DNA of 64,000 nucleotides from contig JAJFFG010000087.1 in the NCBI GenBank assembly GCA_021776825.1, positions 1 to 64,000 on the forward strand, given 5' to 3'. Below the pieces are notes generated by a model. It was not told the origin of the DNA. It made no database searches and saw only the letters and a list, made by a program, of their open reading frames with translations. Each line of letters begins with the position of its first letter. The first letter of the stretch is position 1. Positions 56,501 through 64,000 of this stretch are shown piece by piece. The DNA is from Planctomycetota bacterium (GTDB lineage: Bacteria > Planctomycetota > JAJSAM01 > JAJVHW01). The position numbers were made by a program, and so were the translations under genes.

Positions 56501-58394
56501 GTTCGATGTGTGGCTCGCGTCGCCGAGACCTCAACTGTGCAACGACCTTGCGCAACTCGTGGAAGCGCGATGCAGCCGCCAGCAGGTGCCCAACGCGCAC
56601 GAGCCTCTGCGGGTCAGAGGCTGGCTCGTATCCGTCGAGCAGTTCTCGAGCAGCTCCGGTATCGCCGAGCTCGGCGTGGAGATCAGCCAGACGAAGCACC
56701 GAAGCCGGCGGCGGTGCCCATGAGGCCGTTCGAGCCATCTCTGCGGCTGCCGTGCACGCGGATCGCGTAGCCGCCGTGTCGCCCACGAGCACAGCCGACT
56801 CGCCTCGCTCAATGAGCGCTGTGAGTGCATCCGAGCTGGGAGGGGCGGTGCCTGCATGGCCACGCAGGCTCGCGACCACCGTGTCCGCGGGAGGCGGGCA
56901 CGCCAGACCGGTTGTAACGCTTGCGGCCGCAGCCATCATCTCACCGTGTCCTGCGTTCTCGACCACGCTTCCACCGCAAACGCTGATCAGGCCGTCGCGA
57001 CGCAGCGTGTTGGCCACCACCACGAATGCTTCACAAGAAGTGAACTCGGTCGAAGCGATCGCGGCCACGACGACGTCCGGTACGTGCGAGACCCCGAACT
57101 CCGCGTGACACAGCTCTCGTGTAAGCGACCAGCGTCCTCGGCGACTCCGAGGGGGACAGACGTTGGCGCTGACCGTCACGCGGACCCACTGTTCGCCAGC
57201 CGCCGCGAGAAGATGCCCAAGCTCCTTCCATGCGCCCCGGCCGAGAGCCTCCACCTCCCCGGTCGACGCGACGATCAGCCCCGGCCCCGCCCCCTTGAGC
57301 ATTCGAACGATCTTGTGGACCGCGCCGCCAGACGCCGCGCGCCGAGCCTCCAGCTGCGATCTCAGGGCCGGCGAATTCCGTCCCGCGACACTCGCCGCTC
57401 CCAGCCACATCGCACCGAGACGGAACGCGTTCGCTCCACGCGCGATCCGCCAGCGATCGGCGATCGCCGTCAAGATCGCATTCCGGTGCTCGACGAGCGG
57501 CACGGCGATGGTGATCGGGACTTCGCCAGAATCTGCCGATGCCGCCGGGAGGCGCGCGACAAGAGAGCTAGCTCGATCTACGCACGATGCAACCGCCAAG
57601 TGCTGGGCATCGACTCCGGAGGCCCGAGGAGTGAGCCCAAGATCGATGGGCACTCCTCGATCAGCGGCGCACATCAGAGCTGAGACCAGCGGAGACGCAG
57701 AGGCGTCGAACAGGACTGTCGAGGCCTGTTTGGCCAGGACTGCTGCCCGTTCGCCCGAGAAGAGTCTTCGCCCGAGGCGCAACTCGCGAGCAAGCACCGC
57801 AAGTGCATACACGTCGTTGTGCGGCTGGGCGGAGTATCCAGACTCCCAAGCCGAGGGTGGCGCGTACCCGAGTGTGCCAGGGCACGAGGCCGCTCCTATC
57901 GGCCGGGCCAGTTCCCAGTCGATAATCCGGATCTCACCCGACGCCGTCAGCAGGACGTTCTCGGGCTTGATGTCACCGTGCACCCATCCGGCGGCGTGCG
58001 CGTGCGACGCGATGCGCACGAGTTGACCCACGACGCTCTCGATGTCTATCTCAGCAGTCGGTTGCACCGACAGAGGTCGCCCATCGAGGAACTCCGTGAC
58101 CACGCAGACGTGCTGGTCAGTCCGCACCATGTCGAGCGCACGCGGCACACCGCGCTCGTGCATGGCCGTGAGCGCGCGGTACTCCATCTGGGCGCCAAGT
58201 GCTACGCTGGCGTCCGCTGCGCCGACGTCGCTCCGGGACCACCGCAAGAACACGGTCCCACCATCCGCGGTCTCGCCCTCGCCGCAGCCACCCTCGCTCG
58301 CCGCCCGGAACACGGACCGAACCGTGTAGGGTCCGAAGTGCCCGAGGGGATCGGAACGATCGCCTGACATCGCGGTGTTGCGGAGATTGGACAC
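53553..58394 (-). CDS. Giant hybrid sensor: atypical Ser/Thr kinase, TPR-like region, GAF, histidine kinase and receiver
   Basis: The 1,613-residue protein (GTG 58394; ATG 58370 is an alternative) contains: an atypical protein kinase (20-260) with VHGDIKPENVLL (HGD, catalytic D141 kept), IIDWELAR in place of DFG, and Arg in place of the VAIK Lys; a long helical, partly TPR-like region without a clear NTPase motif (about 300-1130); a GAF domain (about 1160-1290: RAERAVIVFGEG, RSLLIAPLKARGEIVGYLYA); a histidine kinase with phosphoacceptor His in EVAHDFNNLLSVILGH and ATPase boxes FTNLVMNAIDAM, GDTGPGIP, GNGLGLSI; and a C-terminal receiver (VVVTDLYMPEVSGYDVI, phosphoacceptor Asp). No membrane segment is seen. 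The layout resembles large cytoplasmic hybrid kinases of myxobacteria and planctomycetes. It is 74 bases downstream of the second giant gene. Confidence 0.88.
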   Translation of the reverse strand: MSNLRNTAMSGDRSDPLGHFGPYTVRSVFRAASEGGCGEGETADGGTVFLRWSRSDVGAADASVALGAQMEYRALTAMHERGVPRALDMVRTDQHVCVVTEFLDGRPLSVQPTAEIDIESVVGQLVRIASHAHAAGWVHGDIKPENVLLTASGEIRIIDWELARPIGAASCPGTLGYAPPSAWESGYSAQPHNDVYALAVLARELRLGRRLFSGERAAVLAKQASTVLFDASASPLVSALMCAADRGVPIDLGLTPRASGVDAQHLAVASCVDRASSLVARLPAASADSGEVPITIAVPLVEHRNAILTAIADRWRIARGANAFRLGAMWLGAASVAGRNSPALRSQLEARRAASGGAVHKIVRMLKGAGPGLIVASTGEVEALGRGAWKELGHLLAAAGEQWVRVTVSANVCPPRSRRGRWSLTRELCHAEFGVSHVPDVVVAAIASTEFTSCEAFVVVANTLRRDGLISVCGGSVVENAGHGEMMAAAASVTTGLACPPPADTVVASLRGHAGTAPPSSDALTALIERGESAVLVGDTAATRSACTAAAEMARTASWAPPPASVLRLADLHAELGDTGAARELLDGYEPASDPQRLVRVGHLLAAASRFHELRKVVAQLRSRRREPHIEPHVARFRALGSRRRFVGRGYRVLRAALRRRAAFDDSDVSLLLSTLGNELRVSGRVASAVRVLRVARGLAEGSGAIRARLKIDTNLLIATQHERSDGENASEWRALSRVASAWGMAADAFALSVRAAHRWLAAGDADEALAELDHAEGPARESVTSAPAWRRNALRIRAGAADRLEAWNSRWRLTPPDGVEFDHFELRELADGLKVECGHAMRPAMASSANVHERAFYRAKRVALRYVSHRTYTPLRTRAVVRAIAQSLYSGSPLLGPLARDVCRGLPDTRRLPDLLAFMRGTDAAEVGDAVLEFVAASHVVAIAIHGVRDRDACMWLVEYVSPMLDKRAHGCRRWEWALAFAVSEIVLRRADPSDVTAHCILSAMEDVLHGLWPDVRGAYAAQFPLGAVGETAGVDVTRRPRRVDRGVSRLTAFRAELHRAVSTFRGARGRAAGLERVLASARRLRSSTSLTETLGEIVSATLDVCRAERAVIVFGEGDAKHAKIAEAAEVRDVDGADAEVSQSALSAAEEAGRTIVFDDATQASALGGAASVRRYRPRSLLIAPLKARGEIVGYLYAENRSLPKSFSESDVQLLDGFAAQAAIALENARLIEQLESRVDELRRVRAKAVRAENLRVLGQMAGEVAHDFNNLLSVILGHAELLLQNGQAPGVERSLGVIQRAAEDGAETIRRIQNATRGRGQAKVELLDASTLLREVLDFARVRWATNHKSAAPDVRMNLCPPGRAMVRGVPSELREVFTNLVMNAIDAMDGGGRLDVRVEVRNDAVLVSVGDTGPGIPERLRASIFDPFFSTKGDEGNGLGLSIAADLVKHHGGTLDVDSVVGVGTTMLVSLPWAIDEVTVPVRALPTASAQEAPGTIGRALVVDDDPEIIDIVAEISEQCGFVVESAVDGAEALARLRDGQRFDVVVTDLYMPEVSGYDVIECAREHDAADRIVLMTGVITSALETPPNGVDRLLSKPFSIEDVRRALMG

Positions 58395-58468
58395 AGCACC
58401 CTTGGATCGGGCGTCATCGCTGTTCGGCTTGAGGTCTCCCGGCGACTTAGATTCAGTACTGGTGGGCG

Positions 58469-61400
58469 TCAGGTGAGGTATCTCGTGGCTCGCGCTCGGC
58501 CTGACGCGGTCACTACGCCGCGTGACACGAGGGTTCGAAGGCTTCGCTGAACCGTGCGCCGAGGGTGGCCCACGCGACTCACGATCGTGGAAATCGACTC
58601 GGGTAAGCCCGACCGCAGCGAGGCGAGAATCTCGGTCTCAAGCGCTGTCGTTAGACTCGCGGGGAGCGCAGCGCGACGGTGCTGCCACCCTGTCGATGCG
58701 AGGGCGGCGGCAGTGAGTGTGCCACCACTGAGCGCAGCGAGAGCCTGGACGACGCTCTCGACTTCACCCAGCCCGCCGGGCCACGTGTACGCTCGTACCT
58801 CCGCGAGGAGGCACGGTGCCGCCACGGACTCGGAGCCTTGGCGCCTCAACTCGCCTTGAAAGACACTCGCGCGCGCTTCCGCGTTGTCAAGCAGGCCCGG
58901 CACGCGTACGCGAACGCCGTCTCCCGACGCCACCAGAGCCGCGGCGAGAAGAGACCGGGCACCGAACTCAGCAGGCGGGCTCGCGAGCACAAGAGCCGTC
59001 CGCAGTCCGCGACTCCGCGCGGCGTCAACACTCGACAGGGCCGCTCTGAGATCGGACTCGGCGGCGAGATCCGGAAGCGCGACGCAACACGCCGTCTCGG
59101 ACTCGAGGATCGACATATTCACGATTGTCGGTATGCGGAGCCCCCACGCGGCACGCACGAACTCTCTAGCCTCCGCCGGGTGAAGGGTCTCTGCGATGAG
59201 CGACTGAGAGACGCTCGCCTGAGCGAGCACCGGCTCCCACGCGGAACGCAACACTCCGCCTCGCGAATGAACGAGGCCTCCGCGCTCCAGGCGGGTCTCG
59301 GCGGAGCGAGGCCGCCGGCGCGGAAGGGTTCGCCAGCGCGGCCCGATGAGGCGAAGCAGTCGGAGGGCGCGAGCTACCGCGTCCCTGACTTCATTCCCAG
59401 CGTCTTCGCTCAGGAGACCACGTGCCGATGAGATCGCTCGACTGCGAAGATCTCGCGCCGCCACGACACGCCCCTCGTTCGCACGAATCCTCGCGAGCGC
59501 GCCCAGTACCTGCCACTGCGCTGGTCGTGGAAACTCGGCAATCTGCGTCGCATCGAGACCGCGGATTATCTCCGCCACGCGTCCGCGCGGCTCGGCAACG
59601 CCGCTGAGAACCATGGCACTCGCGAGCATGGAACGATCCGTCGCGCTGTCCATCCCTATCGCCGCGTCCTGAAGGGCGGGACCCGTCCATGCCGGGGGCC
59701 ACTCTTCATCCCCGAAGCAGCCACGGATGAGGAGCGCGACAACCAAGCTCGAAGCCTCCCGCGTGATCAACTCAGCCCGCTCAGGAGGGGCGCGGGAGCG
59801 GCGCACCGGCGATCGATGCGCGCTGGCCCGTCGCAACCAAGCAGCGACCCCCTCTCGCCCCACGCGCCAGGCGAGCGAGTGCTCGCGCAGGGAGGGAGGG
59901 AGATCACCGGTCAGGAGCAAACTCATCTGCACAGCGTAAAATCGAGCTCCGCGCGCGCGCCCCCCCGAGTTCCCGCCCGCGTCCAGCCGTTCGAGAATGC
60001 GATCGAGCGCGCGCGGTCGGAACCACCAATATGCGAATCCCGCCAGGAGTTCGCACAGCCGAACGAGGCGCGCATGAGGCATCCGTCCTACTTCACGAAT
60101 CAGCCGTTCCACGACGCGACGATCTCCGGTTGAGACGTAACCTCCCGTGAGTGCGACGGATGCTCTGCGAACGCGAGCCATCTCAACCGTCCGCGGACAA
60201 CCCGTCACGAGCGCCTGGCGGGCGGCCCGTTCGACGGCGCGACACCCGACTGGCGAGCCGGACCGACGAGCCAGTAGGAGGGCCCGGGTTACCGTCATCG
60301 CATAGCGCGTGAACGAGGCCACCGCCGCGGCACCTGTGTCGAGCGCTTCAGCGCTCGACAGGACGGTCTCTGCGCGGCGTGGCCGTCCGATCATTCGAAG
60401 GACGTTTGCGACGCGCTGCAACGAGCGCGCGCGAGCGTCGTTCGAACCCTCCCGCCGAGCCGCCCGAGCGAGCGTCATCGCTCGACGGAGCGTCAGCCGG
60501 CGATCACCAGAGTCGCAGGACGCAAGGTAGTCGAACTCATGCCGGCTCATCCGGATCGAGACGCTGGCGCTCGCGTCAGCGAGCTCGGCCTCCGCCAGTC
60601 GCCTCTCGCGCTCGGCGAGCGCTGGCTGACTGACGTACAGCCTGGCGAGCGCCCTGGCATACCGGAATTCGGTACGCATGACCGGATCGTCGAGCGTGTC
60701 AGGGATCACAAGGGTCGCGGCCTCTTCGTACTCTTCGGCCTGAGTCAACACCAACGCCAGCAGGACATACGCCGGCCCGCTTGATTCACCCTCACGCCCC
60801 TCCGCGCATGGGCCGGCTCGGAGGATCTCTAGGGCCTCTCCGTGGCGGCCGGCTTCGACGAGGAGTTGGGCGTGGCGGTACTCGTTGGCGTGGCGCCACG
60901 TGAGGGAGAGGGTGGTCGCGGCGTGGGCCAGATGGGCGATGGCGGCGGGGAGTTGGCCGGCGGCGACGAGGGTGGTGACAGCTTCGTCGGTGAGCTGCTC
61001 GGCGCGGGGGTCGGCGGCGCAGCGGGCATGCCACGCGGCAGCGGCTAGGTCGGGCATCGGCGGCTCGAGGCGCTCTTCCAGGAACTCGTGGTGGAGGCTG
61101 CGCCGACGCGCGTCGGAGACCGCGGCGTAGAGACGCTCGCGGACGGCATCGGTGCGGATGCACCACGTGGCGCCGCTGCGGCGCAGGAGACCGACGCGGT
61201 CGGCCTCGTCCCCGGCCATCCAGAGTCGGGGGCCGGAGAGTTCGGCGTGGCGGCCGCAGTCTGCGCGGGAGAGACCGGCCGGGCCGGCGACGGAGAGCAC
61301 GTCGACGAGCTCGACGGCGTCGCGACCGAGCACTCCACGGGCCGAGCGTACGCCCTCGACCACTCCGGCTGTCGCGGCCTCTAGTCGGTGCGGCGCGATC

Positions 61401-62890
61401 TCGAGACGGCACCGCAGACCAATCCGGACAAGCGACCCGCAGCGCTCGAGTTCCTTCAGGTAGCTCACGACGTCGCCGGGGCGGCCCCCGACGATGCGGT
61501 ACGTGGCGCCGGCGAGCTCATCCGCGGCGCTCGGGTGCTCGAGGACGTGACGCAGCAGATCGGCGATCGTCGCGGCGCTCCATTCCTCGACCTCGATCGA
61601 CTCGGCCGGGGCGCCCGGCTCCGGCGTCGTCGCCGCGCTCGCGCCCGTGACCGGAACGACGCGGATCGCTGCGCCGTCCTGGTTCAACGTGCAGACGAAG
61701 CGCCCAATCGCCTCCCAGACGTACCGAGCTGTTGGCGAGAGTCGCTCCGAGTCGTCCAGCACGAGCACGCCCGGGCTCGTGAGGAACACCGCCTCGACGA
61801 GACCGGTCAGGAGCTGCGACATCGCCGACTGTCGGTCGCCTGAGACGGAGGGGCCGGTGCCGACCAGGTCCTCGAACGCCGCCACGTGCTGAGCGCACGC
61901 CGGAGCATCGCGGCCGACGATCTGCACCAGTTGCACCGCCAGGTCCCGCAGCGCACCCCAGCCGCCCCCACCGGAGCACGCAGCGCGAATCACCAGGCCT
62001 CCGGTCGCGCGGACTCGGTGCCCGAGCTCGTCGAGCAGGCGCGAGCGGCCGGAGCCGTGCGGCCCCACGAGTTCGACGAACGCGACGTGCTCGTCGTCGC
62101 GAACCGCGCTGTGCGCGCTGTGCTCGAGCAGCGCCAGGATGCGTTGGAGGCTCGCATCGCTCCCCACGAAGGGCGTGCTCCGCCACGGGTCGGAGGTATC
62201 GGGGCGGCCGAGCGCGGCGAGGACGTCGCCGGCTCCGCGGAACGCGTGTCCGACATCGACGGTCAGCAGGCGCGAGAGCACACGGCGGAAGTCACGCACC
62301 TCCGACAGCGCCTCGATGGCCGCCGCATCGGGGTCCGCCTCGGGGGCGATGCCAGACCACGGAGTTCGAGTCAAGGCGAGTGCGAAGGTGACCCCGAGCG
62401 CGTGCAGGTCCTGCTGAACAGGGTCGATCTCCCGCGAAGGCGCGGCGGACTCGTCGTCGAGCGCGAGCGCGTGACCCCAGTCGACCAGCCAGAACCCGCC
62501 GGACGGATCGGCCAGCACGCTCGCGCGGGAGATGCGCCCATGGGCCACTCCCCGCGAGTGCGCGCGGGCCACGACGCCGAGCAGCCGCACGAGACCAGCT
62601 CGCAGGGTGGCCGACGGCAGGTCGCGGAGATCGTGGAGCGGTCGGACGTCGGCGGGCAACTCGAGACGCAGCGGCCCACCACCTGAGGTGCGATGAGCGA
62701 CCGGGATCCCGGAACCGGCGAGTCGCGTCAGGATCTCGGCCTCTCGCTCGAGATCGCGCGGGTCCTCGCCGAGGATCATCAGGGCCGGCACCATGCCCCC
62801 GCCCTCGGCACAGACGACCTCACCGACGCCACACGGCGTCACCATCGCAACCGTCGAATACCTCCCCAAGAGGAGGTCCGTGCGCGTCAT
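58469..62890 (-). CDS. Giant regulator: pseudokinase, STAND-like NTPase, helical repeats, degenerate sigma-54-type module and winged helix
   Basis: ATG 62890 has GGGGGAG close upstream. The 1,473 residues comprise a pseudokinase (1-230; HGRISRASVL lacks the catalytic Asp, WLVDWGHA replaces DFG), an NTPase with P-loop GPHGSGRS (276-283, Lys replaced by Arg) and Walker B VLVLDDSERL, a helical-repeat region of about 700 residues, then LLAEVRAYTWPGGLGEVESV, the hallmark of the end of a sigma-54 activator domain, and a C-terminal winged helix (ILASLRSGLPESISTIVSRV, RTVQRSLRTLVSRGVV). It combines features of PknK/MalT-like STAND regulators and enhancer-binding proteins, but several catalytic residues are lost. 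Probably it binds DNA and relays signals with the downstream hybrid kinase. GC3 changes sharply near 60790. Confidence 0.85.
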   Translation of the reverse strand: MTRTDLLLGRYSTVAMVTPCGVGEVVCAEGGGMVPALMILGEDPRDLEREAEILTRLAGSGIPVAHRTSGGGPLRLELPADVRPLHDLRDLPSATLRAGLVRLLGVVARAHSRGVAHGRISRASVLADPSGGFWLVDWGHALALDDESAAPSREIDPVQQDLHALGVTFALALTRTPWSGIAPEADPDAAAIEALSEVRDFRRVLSRLLTVDVGHAFRGAGDVLAALGRPDTSDPWRSTPFVGSDASLQRILALLEHSAHSAVRDDEHVAFVELVGPHGSGRSRLLDELGHRVRATGGLVIRAACSGGGGWGALRDLAVQLVQIVGRDAPACAQHVAAFEDLVGTGPSVSGDRQSAMSQLLTGLVEAVFLTSPGVLVLDDSERLSPTARYVWEAIGRFVCTLNQDGAAIRVVPVTGASAATTPEPGAPAESIEVEEWSAATIADLLRHVLEHPSAADELAGATYRIVGGRPGDVVSYLKELERCGSLVRIGLRCRLEIAPHRLEAATAGVVEGVRSARGVLGRDAVELVDVLSVAGPAGLSRADCGRHAELSGPRLWMAGDEADRVGLLRRSGATWCIRTDAVRERLYAAVSDARRRSLHHEFLEERLEPPMPDLAAAAWHARCAADPRAEQLTDEAVTTLVAAGQLPAAIAHLAHAATTLSLTWRHANEYRHAQLLVEAGRHGEALEILRAGPCAEGREGESSGPAYVLLALVLTQAEEYEEAATLVIPDTLDDPVMRTEFRYARALARLYVSQPALAERERRLAEAELADASASVSIRMSRHEFDYLASCDSGDRRLTLRRAMTLARAARREGSNDARARSLQRVANVLRMIGRPRRAETVLSSAEALDTGAAAVASFTRYAMTVTRALLLARRSGSPVGCRAVERAARQALVTGCPRTVEMARVRRASVALTGGYVSTGDRRVVERLIREVGRMPHARLVRLCELLAGFAYWWFRPRALDRILERLDAGGNSGGRARGARFYAVQMSLLLTGDLPPSLREHSLAWRVGREGVAAWLRRASAHRSPVRRSRAPPERAELITREASSLVVALLIRGCFGDEEWPPAWTGPALQDAAIGMDSATDRSMLASAMVLSGVAEPRGRVAEIIRGLDATQIAEFPRPAQWQVLGALARIRANEGRVVAARDLRSRAISSARGLLSEDAGNEVRDAVARALRLLRLIGPRWRTLPRRRPRSAETRLERGGLVHSRGGVLRSAWEPVLAQASVSQSLIAETLHPAEAREFVRAAWGLRIPTIVNMSILESETACCVALPDLAAESDLRAALSSVDAARSRGLRTALVLASPPAEFGARSLLAAALVASGDGVRVRVPGLLDNAEARASVFQGELRRQGSESVAAPCLLAEVRAYTWPGGLGEVESVVQALAALSGGTLTAAALASTGWQHRRAALPASLTTALETEILASLRSGLPESISTIVSRVGHPRRTVQRSLRTLVSRGVVTASGRARATRYLT

Positions 62891-62904
62891 GGCGCTCCCC
62901 CTTT

Positions 62905-62922
62905 GGCCGCGGCAGCGCGGCC
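62905..62922. promoter_or_regulatory. GC-rich hairpin in the leader of the giant regulator
   Basis: GGCCGCG and CGCGGCC pair around a four-base loop 15 bases upstream of the ATG at 62890, directly before the ribosome-binding site. It might be the terminator of the upstream lipoprotein gene (stop at 63068) or a translation-control element. No T-tract follows. Confidence 0.35.
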
Positions 62923-63067
62923 GTCCCGATCGTAGGAGATCTGGGACCAGAGTCGCAACGAAGCGGTAACTCTCTACCGTGAGATCACATACGTCCGTCG
63001 CTACGTGCCGGAGATGCGCATCCGCGGCGTCTCCGGGCCGAATCGCGCCAAATCGCGCCAGGCCGGC

Positions 63068-64000
63068 TCAGCGGGGCTTCGGCGCGCCTGGCGCCTCGAC
63101 CTTCTCGATCTGGGCGTAGCTGAACTCGAACACGGCCGAGGCCTCGTCCTTCCGGATCGTCGCGCGGCGCAGGAGCACGATGCCGTCGAACTCGCCCCAC
63201 TCGTAGTCGATCGTGGGCTGGCCGCCCTGGTGCCACTGCTTGACCAGGCGGTAGCGGCTGTGGAAGAACGCCCACTCGTAGTGGATGATCTCCGCCGCTG
63301 AGCGGGTCGCGTCGTCAACCGTGGTCCCGCGGGTCACGACCAGATCGCGATCGTCGATGCTGTAGTTGGCCTGGATCTGGTGCTTGTGCGGCTGCGCCGT
63401 CACGACGCGATTCGCACTCACTCTGGACGGCGTGAGCAGAACCGGGGTCGGCGGGAAGTAGTGCGCGACGTGGCGGTGGGCGCCGTTCATCGACAGCTGT
63501 CCGAACTTGCGGGCCTGTTCGACGGCGCCACGCGGCACGGCATCGGCGTCCGCCGTCGGATCGAGGGCGGCGACCGAGCGCTCGCCGAGCTCACGGGCGT
63601 GATCGAAGTCGACGATCACGCGGGCGTGCTTCTCACCGACCCGGATCGCGACCGTGGCTTCGGCGCGCTGGAGCCCGGCATCGCGGAATGGCTCGAGAAC
63701 ACGGCTCTCGAACGAGGTCATCAGGCCCCGGCCGACGCGGTCCATCTCCCTGCGCCGCGCGGCACGCTTTTGCCGCGCCTGGGCGAGGTCCGGAGGGCCG
63801 GGCGGAGGGTCAGCCGCCGTCTCGCCTTCCACGATGATGGGCGTCGTCGGAGGCGGCGCGTCCTTCTCGACAATCGGCGCGGGCTCCTCTCCACGTAGCA
63901 GCGGAGGCGCCGGGGGGTCACCGCAACCGACGGCGGCGCCGATCAGGCCGGTGACGAGGACGAGCGCGGCGAGGCGAGGGAGCTGGATCACGGGCATCAT
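63068..64000 (-). CDS. Lipoprotein of unknown function, at the window edge
   Basis: The first codons visible are ATG ATG at 64000-63995; the true start may be either of them, and a longer N-terminus outside the window cannot be excluded. The 310-residue product has a lipoprotein signal (VTGLIGAAVGC, Cys at about 26), a Pro-rich linker (DPPAPPLLRGEEPAP), a charged helical segment (ARQKRAARRREMDRVGRG) and then a domain with repeated beta-strands and HEFFHYRLVK-like segments (EWAFFHSRYRLVKQWHQGG). No family recognised. Ends 177 bases before the giant regulator gene; the tandem AATCGCGCCA repeat (63050-63069) overlaps its stop region. Confidence 0.6.
   Translation of the reverse strand: MMPVIQLPRLAALVLVTGLIGAAVGCGDPPAPPLLRGEEPAPIVEKDAPPPTTPIIVEGETAADPPPGPPDLAQARQKRAARRREMDRVGRGLMTSFESRVLEPFRDAGLQRAEATVAIRVGEKHARVIVDFDHARELGERSVAALDPTADADAVPRGAVEQARKFGQLSMNGAHRHVAHYFPPTPVLLTPSRVSANRVVTAQPHKHQIQANYSIDDRDLVVTRGTTVDDATRSAAEIIHYEWAFFHSRYRLVKQWHQGGQPTIDYEWGEFDGIVLLRRATIRKDEASAVFEFSYAQIEKVEAPGAPKPR

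Noticed and set aside
1..64000. CRISPR arrays, rRNA, tRNA, prophage or integrase modules
   Set aside because: No regular spacer arrays, RNA gene signatures, phage structural genes or integrase genes were found on reading both strands.

Overview
The window is GC-rich, densely coding bacterial DNA with no rRNA, tRNA or CRISPR array that I can see. The gene families point to a member of the Planctomycetota, although no marker gene settles this. They include DUF1800 and DUF1501 proteins, FG-GAP/ASPIC-UnbV proteins, a 1,281-residue tandem carboxypeptidase-regulatory-like protein, several large Ser/Thr-kinase-type signalling proteins, ECF-type sigma factors and many secreted or lipoprotein beta-propeller and LRR proteins. 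Housekeeping anchors are polA (38645-41371), a ClpP-type protease (48203-48826), an ArfB-like ribosome rescue factor (2454-2882) and a ppsR-type kinase/pyrophosphorylase (5546-6433).

Layout. 0-9 kb: a remnant of a DNA methyltransferase, a methyltransferase-glycosyltransferase fusion translationally coupled to arfB, a sigma-like regulator, a secreted HEAT/PQQ propeller protein, ppsR, and a coupled pair (M55 D-aminopeptidase and HlyD-like adaptor). 9-25 kb: secreted amidohydrolase, a large unknown secreted protein, a DUF1800-DUF1501 fusion, the tandem Ig-like protein, a decayed subtilase, a GNAT acetyltransferase, an LRR lipoprotein and an MBG/FG-GAP protein. 25-30.6 kb: two truncated genes meeting head-on, a cyclic-nucleotide-binding-domain/aspartase fusion, an orphan RHH antitoxin and an FG-GAP/ASPIC gene interrupted by an in-frame UGA. 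30.6-38.4 kb: an overlapping mannoside-utilisation operon (CBM9-like lipoprotein, SSS symporter, GH130 phosphorylase, GH38 alpha-mannosidase) and a divergent PhyH-type dioxygenase. 38.6-53 kb: polA, a propeller protein, a Ser/Thr kinase-TPR protein with an FHA-pseudokinase partner, clpP, an HD-domain protein, an Ig-like lipoprotein and an ECF sigma factor. 53.2-62.9 kb: a small secreted protein facing two tandem giant signalling proteins (1,613 and 1,473 residues). 63-64 kb: a lipoprotein at the window edge.

The intergenic spaces are rich in small inverted-repeat elements. One family has CTAGCCCG-type ends (about 240 bp: 12450-12687, 24846-25084, 42748-42988, with remnants at 103-141, 6503-6544 and perhaps 37531). 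One has hairpin ends reading GTAGGGGCGGA (5232-5521, 15212-15448), both copies between convergent genes. One (20852-21235) still carries the C-terminal codons of an IS1182-like transposase. A 62-bp hairpin repeat occurs twice (38446, 41693). Two host genes now take their stop codons from such elements.

The observations most worth following are: the in-frame UGA at 28764-28766 followed at a SECIS-like distance by a perfect hairpin; the tandem giant sensory proteins with degenerate kinase and Walker motifs; the FHA/LIM-like/pseudokinase paired with a canonical kinase; the aspartase fused to a cyclic-nucleotide-type sensor; and the repeat-mediated stop codon that separates a 154-residue protein from an in-frame acidic tail.
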